Below, in pieces: positions 1-6,073 of a stretch of DNA of 8,001 nt. The number at the start of each line of letters is the position of its first letter. Position 1 is the first letter of the stretch. The translations under genes were made by a program, and so were the position numbers. Source of the stretch: Desulfohalobiaceae bacterium (GTDB lineage Bacteria; Desulfobacterota; Desulfovibrionia; Desulfovibrionales; Desulfothermaceae); contig JAIPER010000154.1 in NCBI GenBank assembly GCA_021737115.1, positions 1-8,001 of the forward strand, read 5' to 3'. Below the pieces are notes generated by a model. It was not told the origin of the DNA and made no database searches. It saw only the letters and a list, made by a program, of their open reading frames with translations.

Positions 1-1
1 G

Positions 2-154
2 GTGCGCTTTGATCTCAACCCTCCGAGTGAACAGAACGTGAGTCATGCTCTTCCTACAGCAAAAGGAATAGCACAGGTTGACTTTTCCCTGCTCTCCCTG
101 CCCCTGTATGCTGTGGAAACACTGCCTCGCATTATGGATGAAAGACGCACGTAA
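2..154 (+). CDS. Possible 3' end of an unidentified gene (partial)
   Basis: A frame is open from the left edge and ends at a TAA at 152-154, giving about 50 residues that finish in LPRIMDERRT. I do not recognise the protein and see no motif, membrane segment or cysteine pattern. Two things favour a real gene end. The stop is followed directly by a 21-bp perfect hairpin, and the gene on the other strand (oppF) converges on the same hairpin. Against it, 50 open codons can arise by chance and the start lies outside the window. It should be read as a hypothetical C-terminus only. Confidence 0.35.
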   Translation: MRFDLNPPSEQNVSHALPTAKGIAQVDFSLLSLPLYAVETLPRIMDERRT

Positions 155-155
155 T

Positions 156-210
156 GATCACTTGTTTTACCCATTTCGCGCCCGGCGCGAAATGGGTAAA
201 ACAAGCGATC
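156..210. terminator. Perfect 21-bp hairpin between convergent genes
   Basis: The arms 161-181 and 185-205 are exact reverse complements with a 3-nt loop (CCG). After one A/C mismatch, GATC at 156-159 pairs with GATC at 207-210. The arm reads CTTGTTTTACCC then ATTTCGCGC. The structure overlaps the oppF stop codon (209-211) and starts right after the TAA at 154, so it sits where a shared bidirectional terminator would be. Neither strand has a U-tract after it, so it may instead protect mRNA 3' ends or be a dispersed palindromic repeat. The structure is certain; its role is inferred. Confidence 0.55.
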
Positions 211-1177
211 AGCTGACCTTCCGGCAGCGGACCAGGTGGCCGGAATGTTTTCGTTTTAAAAGCATCGGGTCCCGGCGGCATTCGGCGTCGCCGAGGGGGC
301 ATCTGGTGTGGAAGCGGCATCCCTTTGGGGGGTCGAGCGGACTGGGCACGTCCCCGGAAAGCGGTTCTTCTTCCTGTTCCGGGTCCGCCTCCACTCTGGG
401 CGTGGCTGCGAGCAGGGCTCTGGTGTAGGGATGCTCAGGCGAGGCAAAGATACTTTCCGTGCTGGCGTACTCCATGATCTGCCCGAGATACATGACCGCC
501 ACCTGATGGCTCAAGTATCCGACCACATTGAGGTCGTGGGAAATGAACAGATAGCTGACGGAGAGCTCCTTTTGCAGGGTATACAAGAGGTTGATGATCT
601 TGGACTGGATGGAGACGTCCAGGGCCGAGACCGGTTCGTCGCAGATGATCAGCTCCGGTTCAACGCTCAAGGCCCTGGCCAGGCCGATCCGCTGCCTCTG
701 CCCTCCGGAAAATTCATGGGGGTATCGGTTTCTGTCTTCCGGATCGAGTCCCACCCGTTCCAAGAGATCGCCTGACTTCTCCAGTCGCTGTTTTTTAGGC
801 AGTCCCAGGACCCTGAGGCCGTCTTCCAGGGTGGAAGCAATGGTCATCTTGGGATTGAGCGATCCCTGCGGGTCCTGGAAGATGATTTGAATCTCCTTGC
901 GCAGGGGCTTGAAGGCTCGTTCGCTCAGTCCGGATATTTCCCTGCCCCTGTAGAGTATCTCCCCCTGGTCCGGATCGAGGAGTTTGAGGAAGAGCCTGGC
1001 CAGAGTGGATTTGCCGCAGCCGCTTTCTCCGACCAGTCCCAGGGTCTGCCCCGGAAGGATTTCCAGACTGACGTCATCCACGGCCTGGAGCCAGCCCACG
1101 GGCTTCTGGAGGAATCCGCGCCGAACCGGAAAGTATTTCCTGACTTTTCGTGCCTTGAGGATGGCTTGTTGTTCCAT
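209..1177 (-). CDS. oppF: Oligopeptide/dipeptide ABC transporter ATPase, OppF/DppF type
   Basis: This is a cytoplasmic nucleotide-binding subunit of a peptide importer. It pairs with an OppD-type subunit and powers peptide uptake through the permease. Counting residues from the GTG at 1192, the sequence shows Walker A GESGCGKST at 55-63, Q-loop Q106, signature FSGGQRQR at 161-168, Walker B LIICDEP at 181-187, D-loop SALD and switch H219. The C-terminal extension typical of peptide ATPases (HPYTRALL, then a four-cysteine motif C-x5-C-x6-C-x17-C at C292, C298, C305 and C323) is complete. Length, about 322 aa, is normal. I chose the ATG at 1177 (MEQQAILKARK) over the GTG at 1192 because ATG is preferred and there is no Shine-Dalgarno ahead of the GTG; the one ahead of the ATG is weak too. 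The gene is separated from the upstream peptidase gene by an AT-rich gap of about 340 bases. Whether the substrate is di- or oligopeptide cannot be told. Confidence 0.93.
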   Translation of the reverse strand: MEQQAILKARKVRKYFPVRRGFLQKPVGWLQAVDDVSLEILPGQTLGLVGESGCGKSTLARLFLKLLDPDQGEILYRGREISGLSERAFKPLRKEIQIIFQDPQGSLNPKMTIASTLEDGLRVLGLPKKQRLEKSGDLLERVGLDPEDRNRYPHEFSGGQRQRIGLARALSVEPELIICDEPVSALDVSIQSKIINLLYTLQKELSVSYLFISHDLNVVGYLSHQVAVMYLGQIMEYASTESIFASPEHPYTRALLAATPRVEADPEQEEEPLSGDVPSPLDPPKGCRFHTRCPLGDAECRRDPMLLKRKHSGHLVRCRKVS

Positions 1178-1271
1178 ACTTACGCTCGTCACAAATTGAG
1201 ATTGTCTATGTTAGAAAGCTTTGTTGATAAATGCCTTACACTGGCTCGTTTCGCAATTTGTTCCTCCCGTA

Positions 1272-1301
1272 AGTATACTGATCCAATTTTGGTTTTATCG
1301 A
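1272..1301 (-). promoter_or_regulatory. Candidate sigma70 promoter for oppF
   Basis: On the minus strand TCGATA (1301-1296) is followed after 18 bases by TATACT (1277-1272), matching the -35 and -10 consensus at 4/6 and 5/6. It lies about 95 bases ahead of the chosen oppF start. The -10 hexamer overlaps one arm of the inverted repeat at 1274-1286. Chance matches are common in AT-rich DNA, so support is modest. Confidence 0.3.
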
Positions 1302-1365
1302 CAGAGGCACATGATTTCTCGACTTCAGGCCTTGTATTCACAAAAAGTCAAGTTGGATCAGTATA
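1274..1365. repeat. 13-bp inverted repeat with 66-base spacer
   Basis: TATACTGATCCAA at 1274-1286 is exactly repeated in reverse complement as TTGGATCAGTATA at 1353-1365. The 66 bases between are AT-rich and code for nothing recognisable. The pair could be the ends of a small decayed element, two operator half-sites, or the base of a weak stem. No flanking target duplication is evident. Confidence 0.5.
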
Positions 1366-1453
1366 TCAATTTGTAAGTCTATCTAGAGGCTTCAAGCAAA
1401 AGTTTTTGGATTTATGCCAGATAAGCAGCTCTTATTCTTTGTCTTAACAATTG

Positions 1454-1474
1454 AAAATCCAAAATCTAAAATTA
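1454..1474. repeat. Three tandem heptamers (AAAATCC/AAAATCT/AAAATTA)
   Basis: Three 7-base units, AAAATCC, AAAATCT and AAAATTA, follow each other without a gap downstream of the peptidase gene. The period of seven matches that of the larger heptamer array at 3868-3961, although the unit differs. Short tandem heptamer repeats of this AT-rich kind occur in intergenic DNA of some bacteria. Three degenerate units could also be chance. Confidence 0.35.
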
Positions 1475-1520
1475 TATACCAGTGATGCCCACCTCTCGTA
1501 TGCGTAACCGCTGCGAGCGC

Positions 1521-2723
1521 CTACATTATTACCTGGATTGCCTGATCAAAACCGGTCAGCCGCTCCAGGCCGTTCGGGGTGACCCGGTGGGTGTCTTCGA
1601 TGCCCACGACCCCCCTGCCCGGGATGATCAGTTTCGGCTCCAAGGCGATGACCATGTTTTCCTCGAGCCTCATCTTCTGCCCCTTGGCCAGGAAGGGGAA
1701 TTCATCGAGCTCCAGCCCGATGCCGTGGCCGATGAACCGGATGCGATCGTTGTCGGCTCCCATGAACCAGTCAGCCAAGCCCCTGGCCCTGGTCCACTGC
1801 ACGGCGAAATCGTAGAGCTCCCCTGCCTCCACCCCGGGTTTGGCCATAATCTGTAATTCCTCCTGGAGTTCGAGCATGGCCTGGTGGGCGGCGACAAGAT
1901 CCCGAGGCAGGCCCTTAAGGGCAAATATTCTGGTCTGATCGGCCAGATACCCGTTTTTGGCAAACACGTAATCCATAAGAATCGGTTCGTTGGCTTTGAT
2001 CCTGGAAAGACCCGCCCCCTGGGGTACGGCCGGGCTGAGTCCAGACCCCCCGGTTGGAGAGGCCAGGCAGCTTGGCAGCGCCGCTTCCTGGCCGGACATG
2101 AGATGACCATAGAAGAGCTCCCCTCCAAAGAGGCGCATTCGAACCACTCCTTGATGCCCGCGTTTTCTGGCTTCGGCTTCCACCAGTCCGGCCAGTTCGA
2201 TTTCGCTCAAACCTTCCAGGATCAGATCCTTCACGCTTTCGGCCACTGCGGCGGCCATAGCGGCGGATTGCCGGATACACTCCAGTTCATGCTCGGACTT
2301 GATGGACCGGATGTGACGGATGGAGCTGGAAATATCCACCAGACTCGAATTTTTGAAGATTCGGGAGTAGCTCAGGTACAAAGAGGCCGGCAGGACATCC
2401 AGCTCCAGGCCGAGTCGGCCGGGGACCATGAGCCCGGCCTCCCGGATAAGGTCGCCGAGTTCTTTGGGACTGGACAGCTTGACGATCGAGGCCAGGGAAG
2501 ATTCCGATCTGGCCCGTTCCAGGCTTTTGTGGACCAGAAGCAGGGGCCGGCCTGCGGCCGGAACATAGAGATGGGCCTGCTGGCTGGTCCCGGCGAAGTA
2601 AAAAAGATCGGTGTTCTGCAGGATCAAGGCCCCGTCGATCTGCTGCCGGACAAGATGCCGTTGCAGACTGTCCAGGCGTCGATCGAGTTCCTGTTTGGGG
2701 GTAGTGGGGAAATCATGGCACAT
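1521..2723 (-). CDS. M24-family Xaa-Pro peptidase (prolidase/aminopeptidase P-like)
   Basis: This is a metallopeptidase expected to remove residues next to proline in peptides or dipeptides in the cytoplasm. It has the creatinase-type N-terminal domain (about residues 10-140) and the pita-bread catalytic domain (about 150-405). All five metal ligands are present, counting from the ATG at 2738: D256 in LMDYVFAKNG, D267 in ADQTR, H338 in GHGIGLELDE, E367 in ALEP and E381 in IEDTH. Length, 400 aa from the chosen start, fits the family. I chose the ATG at 2723 (MCHDFPTTPK) because GGAGG at 2732-2736 stands 8 bases before it; the ATG at 2738 overlaps that Shine-Dalgarno. The gene starts 46 bases after the oppD stop and so is probably cotranscribed with it, which suggests it processes imported peptides. 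Substrate (dipeptide or longer) and metal cannot be read from sequence. Confidence 0.9.
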   Translation of the reverse strand: MCHDFPTTPKQELDRRLDSLQRHLVRQQIDGALILQNTDLFYFAGTSQQAHLYVPAAGRPLLLVHKSLERARSESSLASIVKLSSPKELGDLIREAGLMVPGRLGLELDVLPASLYLSYSRIFKNSSLVDISSSIRHIRSIKSEHELECIRQSAAMAAAVAESVKDLILEGLSEIELAGLVEAEARKRGHQGVVRMRLFGGELFYGHLMSGQEAALPSCLASPTGGSGLSPAVPQGAGLSRIKANEPILMDYVFAKNGYLADQTRIFALKGLPRDLVAAHQAMLELQEELQIMAKPGVEAGELYDFAVQWTRARGLADWFMGADNDRIRFIGHGIGLELDEFPFLAKGQKMRLEENMVIALEPKLIIPGRGVVGIEDTHRVTPNGLERLTGFDQAIQVIM

Positions 2724-2731
2724 GATGCGGT

Positions 2732-2736
2732 CCTCC
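2732..2736 (-). promoter_or_regulatory. Shine-Dalgarno that decides the peptidase start
   Basis: GGAGG on the minus strand, 8 bases ahead of the ATG at 2723. The same bases are part of the first codons that would be used if translation began at 2738, so the downstream ATG is the better start. Confidence 0.7.
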
Positions 2737-2746
2737 ATGGATCTTG

Positions 2747-2761
2747 TCGTTTTGAAAACGA
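2747..2761. repeat. 15-base palindrome between oppD and the peptidase gene
   Basis: TCGTTTT G AAAACGA is a perfect palindrome around a central G. It lies in the 46-base gap between the two genes, 9 bases after the oppD stop. It could be an operator or a processing site. As RNA it would make only a short stem, and no U-tract follows, so it is not a terminator. Confidence 0.4.
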
Positions 2762-2769
2762 ATGAAGTT

Positions 2770-3783
2770 TCACAAAAGCCCGGTACGTTTTTCGGGCTCC
2801 CCCTTGATCAGGACCGGGCACCGACTGAAGTGCCCGGATTTGATGGCTTCGAGGCCTGGCCGCTGCAGCACGCAGGAATCCTGCCGGATCGAGCATCTGG
2901 GATGGAATGGGCATCCCGGGGGCCGGCGGGAAGGCGCTGGTACGGTTCCGGGAATGCTTGGCAAAAGAGATCCCCTTTTGCCTGTCCCGGGCAGTGAAGC
3001 CAGCAAGCCCTGGGTGTATGGATGCCCCGGGTTCCGGAGGATCTCTCTGACCGGACCCTGCTCGACGATCAGGCCGGCGTACATGACATAGACCCTCTGG
3101 GCCAGGTTGGCCACCACCCCGAGGTCATGGGTGATGTAGAGAATCGATCTGGAACCGTCCTGGACTGTGGACTTGAAGAGCTTGATGATCTGGGCCTGAA
3201 CCGTGACATCCAGGGCGGTGGTCGGTTCATCGGCAATGATCAGTTTCGGATCGCAGGACATGGCCATGGCGATCATCACCCGCTGCCTCTGTCCGCCGCT
3301 GAGCTGGTGCGGGTAACTCCTCAAAGTGGTCTCCGGGGAAGGGAGGCCGACGCTCTGCAAAAGTTCGAACAATCGCGGCTCGATATTCTTTTGTTCGAGG
3401 ATCTCGTGGGCCAGGATGGTTTCCTGGATCTGCTCCTTGACCGTGAAGACGGGATTCAGGGAAGTCAAGGGATCCTGGAAGATCATGCCGATTTGTCTGC
3501 CCCGGATTAAACACAGCTCGTCTTCTTGAAGCCGGAGCAGGTCACGGCCGGCAAAGAAGATGGCTCCCTGTTCGATTCTGCCCGGCGGCCGTTGGATCAG
3601 CCCGAGTATGGCCAGAGAGGAAACGGTCTTCCCGCAGCCGGATTCTCCGACGATGCAGACCGTCTCACCGTGGTGGACCTCGAAGTTCAACCCGTCGACC
3701 GCAAGGGCGGTTTTGTCGCCGGAGCGGAAAGAAACCTTCAGGTCCTCCACTGAAAGCAGCTTTTTTTTACCAGAAGTTGGCAT
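2770..3783 (-). CDS. oppD: Oligopeptide/dipeptide ABC transporter ATPase, OppD/DppD type
   Basis: This is the partner ATPase of OppF in a peptide importer and acts at the inner face of the cytoplasmic membrane. The 337 residues show Walker A GESGCGKT at 46-53, Q-loop Q103 in IFQDPLTSLNP, signature LSGGQRQR at 161-168, Walker B LIIADEPTTALD at 181-192 and switch H219 in ITHDLGVV. The C-terminal peptide-transporter extension is intact, with HPYTQGLL at 254-261 and cysteines C291, C297, C304 and C322 in the same C-x5-C-x6-C-x17-C spacing as OppF. OppD-like wording (SLNPVFTV, IAMAMSCDPKLIIADEP) separates it from OppF. The start at 3783 (MPTSGKKKLL) has only a weak GAAG ahead of it. It heads the run oppD, peptidase, oppF. 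No permease or binding-protein gene is adjacent, which is unusual for this family. DppD is an equally good name. Confidence 0.93.
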   Translation of the reverse strand: MPTSGKKKLLSVEDLKVSFRSGDKTALAVDGLNFEVHHGETVCIVGESGCGKTVSSLAILGLIQRPPGRIEQGAIFFAGRDLLRLQEDELCLIRGRQIGMIFQDPLTSLNPVFTVKEQIQETILAHEILEQKNIEPRLFELLQSVGLPSPETTLRSYPHQLSGGQRQRVMIAMAMSCDPKLIIADEPTTALDVTVQAQIIKLFKSTVQDGSRSILYITHDLGVVANLAQRVYVMYAGLIVEQGPVREILRNPGHPYTQGLLASLPGTGKRGSLLPSIPGTVPAPSRRPPGCPFHPRCSIRQDSCVLQRPGLEAIKSGHFSRCPVLIKGEPEKRTGLL

Positions 3784-4080
3784 AACTTCAGACTTCGTAC
3801 ACCTGTACCAATTATGAGAGTTAACTGCTTAAAATGATTGATTTGACTTCAAAATTGGACATTTCACAGGTTTCAGGTGTCAGGTTTCAGGTGTCAGGAA
3901 AAAAAGATTTACAATATCAATGCCTTAAAATCTGACACCTGACACCTGACACCTGAAACCTCAAGGTACATATAAGTCAAACTAAAGTGTCCAAAAATTC
4001 GTACAAATTTTAGCTCACTGGAAAGAGTTCTGAACTTGCGCTTTTGTATCTGCCTTCATCCAAAATTCCATAGTCGGGGT
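3784..4080. other. AT-rich intergenic island between ilvD and oppD
   Basis: About 300 bases without a supported gene, more AT-rich than the flanking coding sequence. It contains the inverted heptamer array at 3868-3961. Ahead of oppD there is GTACA CC TGTAC at 3797-3808, an imperfect palindrome that could be an operator. I found no convincing promoter pair for oppD here, although a promoter is expected because the array separates the gene from ilvD. No U-tract terminator is seen after ilvD. Confidence 0.6.
3868..3961. repeat. Inverted array of heptamer repeats forming a long hairpin
   Basis: Four heptamers run from 3868 to 3895: AGGTTTC, AGGTGTC, AGGTTTC, AGGTGTC. From 3961 back to 3934 the other strand reads AGGTTTC, AGGTGTC, AGGTGTC, AGGTGTC. 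The two sides can pair over about 28-30 bases with a single mismatched position. The middle (about 35 bases) contains AGATTT facing AAATCT, which would extend the stem after a bulge. No coding potential is visible, and no U-tract follows on either strand. Arrays of this AGGTGTC type are, from memory, dispersed between genes in several bacterial genomes; this is probably such a short dispersed repeat. Confidence 0.75.
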
Positions 4081-5751
4081 TCAAATAGAAAATACCGCCC
4101 CTTTGTCCGCGCTGGAGACCAGGGAGGCGTATCTGGCCAGGTAGCCGGTCTTGATCTTGGGTTCGAACCGGAACGCCTGCAGCCGCTGCTCTATTTCCCG
4201 GTCCGATACTTTCAGGTTCAGGGTCTTTCCCGGGATGTCGATTTCTATGATGTCGCCGTCCCGGATCGCAGCCATGGGTCCACCGAAGGCTGCTTCCGGG
4301 GAGCAATGACCGATGGCCGCCCCCCGGCTGGCTCCGGAAAAACGTCCGTCCGTTATCAGGGCCACCTCCTTGTCCAGATCCATTCCGGCCAGGGCCGAAG
4401 TTGGGGAGAGCATCTCCGGCATGCCCGGACCTCCTCTGGGACCTGCAAAGCGGATGACCAGGACCTCGCCCTTTTGTATCCCGCCCCCGGTAATCGCCTG
4501 GAAGGCTTCCCCTTCGGAATCGAAGGTCCTGGCCGGACCGGAGTGTTTGAGCATCTCTTCGGCCACGGCAGCCTGTTTGACCACGGCCCCGTCAGGGGCC
4601 AGATTTCCGGTCAGGATCGCCAGTCCCCCGGTTTTGTGCACCGGTTGGTCCACTGTCCGAATCACGAGGGGATCTTTTATGCCGGCCCCGATTTCAGTGA
4701 GCATGTCCCCAATCGACTTGGCAGCGACCGTCAGGGGGTGGGGATGAATGAGGCCGTTGTGCAGAAGCTCGGCCATGATGGCCGGAATGCCCCCGGCATA
4801 GAAGAGATCCTGGACATGATGCGGACCGGCCGGGGCTATGGACGTCAAGTGGGGAATCCTTTCGGTAAAGAAATCGAAGTCCTTGAGGCTCAGGTCGAGT
4901 CCTGCATAGTAGGCCATGGCCGGGAGGTGCAAAGTGGTATTGGTGGAGCCGCCCAGGGCCATATCCACGGCCATGGCGTTTTCAAAGGCCTCTTTGGTCA
5001 TGATCTCTCTGGGTTTGGTCCCCTGGATTGCCAGATTTACCGCCTGACGGCCCGTTTCTTTGGCCAGCCAGGTCCTTTCTGCGTAAGTGGCCGGGATGCT
5101 GCCGTTAAAGGGAAGGGCCATGCCCAGGGCTTCGGAGAGATGGCTCATGGTATTGGCCGTGAACATGCCTGAACAGGAACCGGCTCCGGGACAGGCCGAA
5201 CACTCATATTCCCGGAGTTCCTCTTGGGATATTCTGCCCCTTTGAAAGCGGCCCACCGCCTCGAAGACCTTGTCCAGTCCGACGTCCCGGTTGTTTACTC
5301 TTCCCGGCAGCATGGGGCCTCCGGAGAGGAATATCGAGGGGATGTTCAAGCGGGCCGCTGCATTGAGCATGCCCGGGATGATCTTGTCGCAGGAGGCAAG
5401 CAGGACCAGTCCGTCGAAAGGGTGGGCGTTGGCCATGATTTCTATGGAATCGGCGATGAGTTCCCGGCTGGGCAGGGAGTACTTCATGCCCTCATGGTTC
5501 ATGGCGATCCCGTCGCACACCCCGATGGTGTTGAATTCAACCGGGGTTCCCCCGGCGGCGTATATCCCGGCCTTGACCGCTTGCGCCAGCTTATCCAGGT
5601 GCATGTGCCCGGGGATGATTTCCGTGAACGAATTGGCGATGCCGATCATCGGCTTTTCCAACTCCCGGTCGGTGAATCCGTCGGCCCGCAACAGCGAGCG
5701 GTGGGGGGTCCGGTGTGGGCCTTTGGTCATCAGATCGCTTCGCTTTTCCAT
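4081..5751 (-). CDS. ilvD: Dihydroxy-acid dehydratase (IlvD)
   Basis: This is a cytoplasmic Fe-S dehydratase that converts 2,3-dihydroxy-3-methylvalerate or 2,3-dihydroxyisovalerate into the 2-keto acid precursors of isoleucine, valine and leucine. The 556 residues match the family end to end. They show KPMIGIANSFTEIIPGHMHL at 33-52, C79 in GVCDGIAM, signature 1 with CDKIIPGMLNA at 121-131, and the cysteine block CSACPGAGSCSGMFTANTM starting at 184 (C184, C187, C193). GGSTNTTLHL is at 267-276, and signature 2, ITDGRFSGASRG, has the catalytic-type serine S472. The end, YASLVSSADKGAV, is typical. The start at 5751 has AAGGAGG (5765-5759) 7 bases upstream, a strong ribosome binding site. A near-perfect palindrome stands just ahead at 5779-5804. 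No other ilv or leu gene is adjacent. Whether the cluster is 2Fe-2S or 4Fe-4S cannot be decided here. Confidence 0.97.
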   Translation of the reverse strand: MEKRSDLMTKGPHRTPHRSLLRADGFTDRELEKPMIGIANSFTEIIPGHMHLDKLAQAVKAGIYAAGGTPVEFNTIGVCDGIAMNHEGMKYSLPSRELIADSIEIMANAHPFDGLVLLASCDKIIPGMLNAAARLNIPSIFLSGGPMLPGRVNNRDVGLDKVFEAVGRFQRGRISQEELREYECSACPGAGSCSGMFTANTMSHLSEALGMALPFNGSIPATYAERTWLAKETGRQAVNLAIQGTKPREIMTKEAFENAMAVDMALGGSTNTTLHLPAMAYYAGLDLSLKDFDFFTERIPHLTSIAPAGPHHVQDLFYAGGIPAIMAELLHNGLIHPHPLTVAAKSIGDMLTEIGAGIKDPLVIRTVDQPVHKTGGLAILTGNLAPDGAVVKQAAVAEEMLKHSGPARTFDSEGEAFQAITGGGIQKGEVLVIRFAGPRGGPGMPEMLSPTSALAGMDLDKEVALITDGRFSGASRGAAIGHCSPEAAFGGPMAAIRDGDIIEIDIPGKTLNLKVSDREIEQRLQAFRFEPKIKTGYLARYASLVSSADKGAVFSI

Positions 5752-5778
5752 TGCTCATCCTCCTTATCCATCTTTCGT

Positions 5779-5804
5779 CCGGGGAGGATTGCAATCCGCC
5801 CCGG
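5779..5804. promoter_or_regulatory. Near-perfect 26-bp palindrome ahead of ilvD
   Basis: CCGGGG, then A, then GGATTGCAATCC, then G, then CCCCGG: every position pairs symmetrically except the A/G pair (5785/5798). It ends 13 bases before the ilvD Shine-Dalgarno and 27 bases before the start codon. It could be the operator of a dimeric regulator, or an RNA hairpin in the leader that would modulate ilvD expression. No U-tract follows it toward ilvD, so it is not an intrinsic terminator. Confidence 0.5.
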
Positions 5805-6006
5805 GCACAATATGGATATTGATACGTTTTACAGGCCAATTTCCGCAATCAAGCCACGGATTCAGAGTAGGCCGTACCAGACGTGAAGCCGAGATCGCCG
5901 TGGTCAAAAAAACTGCGGATTTACTGCAGACACTGAACTTGTAGCAATTCTCTGCCTGGATTTCAACTGACAAACTCTCGTCAGCAAAACAGTCGGAAAT
6001 TATTCC

Positions 6007-6035
6007 TTGACTTGACAGAAAAAGGAGAATATGTT
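6007..6035 (+). promoter_or_regulatory. Candidate sigma70 promoter of rplU-rpmA(-obgE)
   Basis: TTGACT (6007-6012) and TATGTT (6030-6035) are separated by 17 bases, placing a start about 30 bases before the rplU ATG. A second TTGACA follows directly at 6012-6017 but has no good -10 at normal spacing. The position is right for a ribosomal protein operon and no better pair is visible nearby. Confidence 0.5.
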
Positions 6036-6073
6036 TTTCGTTTATGCCTTATTCCATTTTGGAGGTAAAAGCT

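Larger units (their letters stand above)
1178..1520. other. AT-rich intergenic island between peptidase gene and oppF
   Basis: About 340 bases, clearly more AT-rich than the genes on both sides, lie between two genes that otherwise look like one operon. No convincing gene is visible; the plus-strand frame that runs in from inside oppF has no start signal or family likeness here. The island holds a 13-bp inverted repeat (1274-1286 and 1353-1365), three tandem heptamers (1454-1474) and a possible minus-strand promoter. I see no transposase remnant, tRNA or terminator with a U-tract. Confidence 0.6.
5752..6073. other. Divergent intergenic region ilvD / rplU
   Basis: About 320 bases separate the divergent starts of ilvD and rplU. 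The left part holds the ilvD ribosome binding site and a palindrome; the right part holds the rplU promoter and Shine-Dalgarno. I found no convincing -35/-10 pair for ilvD and no leader-peptide run of Leu/Val/Ile codons. A small CTGAC...GTCAG inverted repeat (5967-5984) lies upstream of the rplU promoter. No gene is supported. Confidence 0.6.

Noticed and set aside
1178..1192. GTG start for OppF
   Set aside because: No Shine-Dalgarno stands before it; the ATG at 1177 is preferred, though its site is weak too, so this remains the least certain start in the window.
3868..3961. CRISPR array
   Set aside because: The repeat unit is 7 bases, tandem without spacers and inverted, unlike 24-40 base repeats with unique spacers. 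No other array or cas gene is in the window.
3842..3994. Terminal inverted repeats of a transposable element around the heptamer array
   Set aside because: TTGGACATTT (3855-3864) and AAGTGTCCAA (3985-3994) match 9/10, and TTTGACT/AGTCAAA also occur, but in the wrong order for coherent ends, and no target duplication is visible.
4036..5172. Long open frame on the plus strand opposite ilvD
   Set aside because: It lies fully antisense to a well-supported ilvD, has no family likeness, and reflects GC-rich codon bias. The same applies to the plus-strand frames opposite oppD (3022-3510), oppF (308-775, 887-1447), the peptidase (1884-2765), and the start of ilvD and its upstream region (5224-5886, 5270-5944).
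6044..6073. Upstream ATG for L21
   Set aside because: It has no ribosome binding site of its own, adds residues foreign to L21, and would bury the GGAGG at 6061-6065.
5752..6073. Branched-chain amino acid attenuator or T-box ahead of ilvD
   Set aside because: No leader peptide with Leu/Val/Ile runs, no terminator with U-tract and no T-box core were found.
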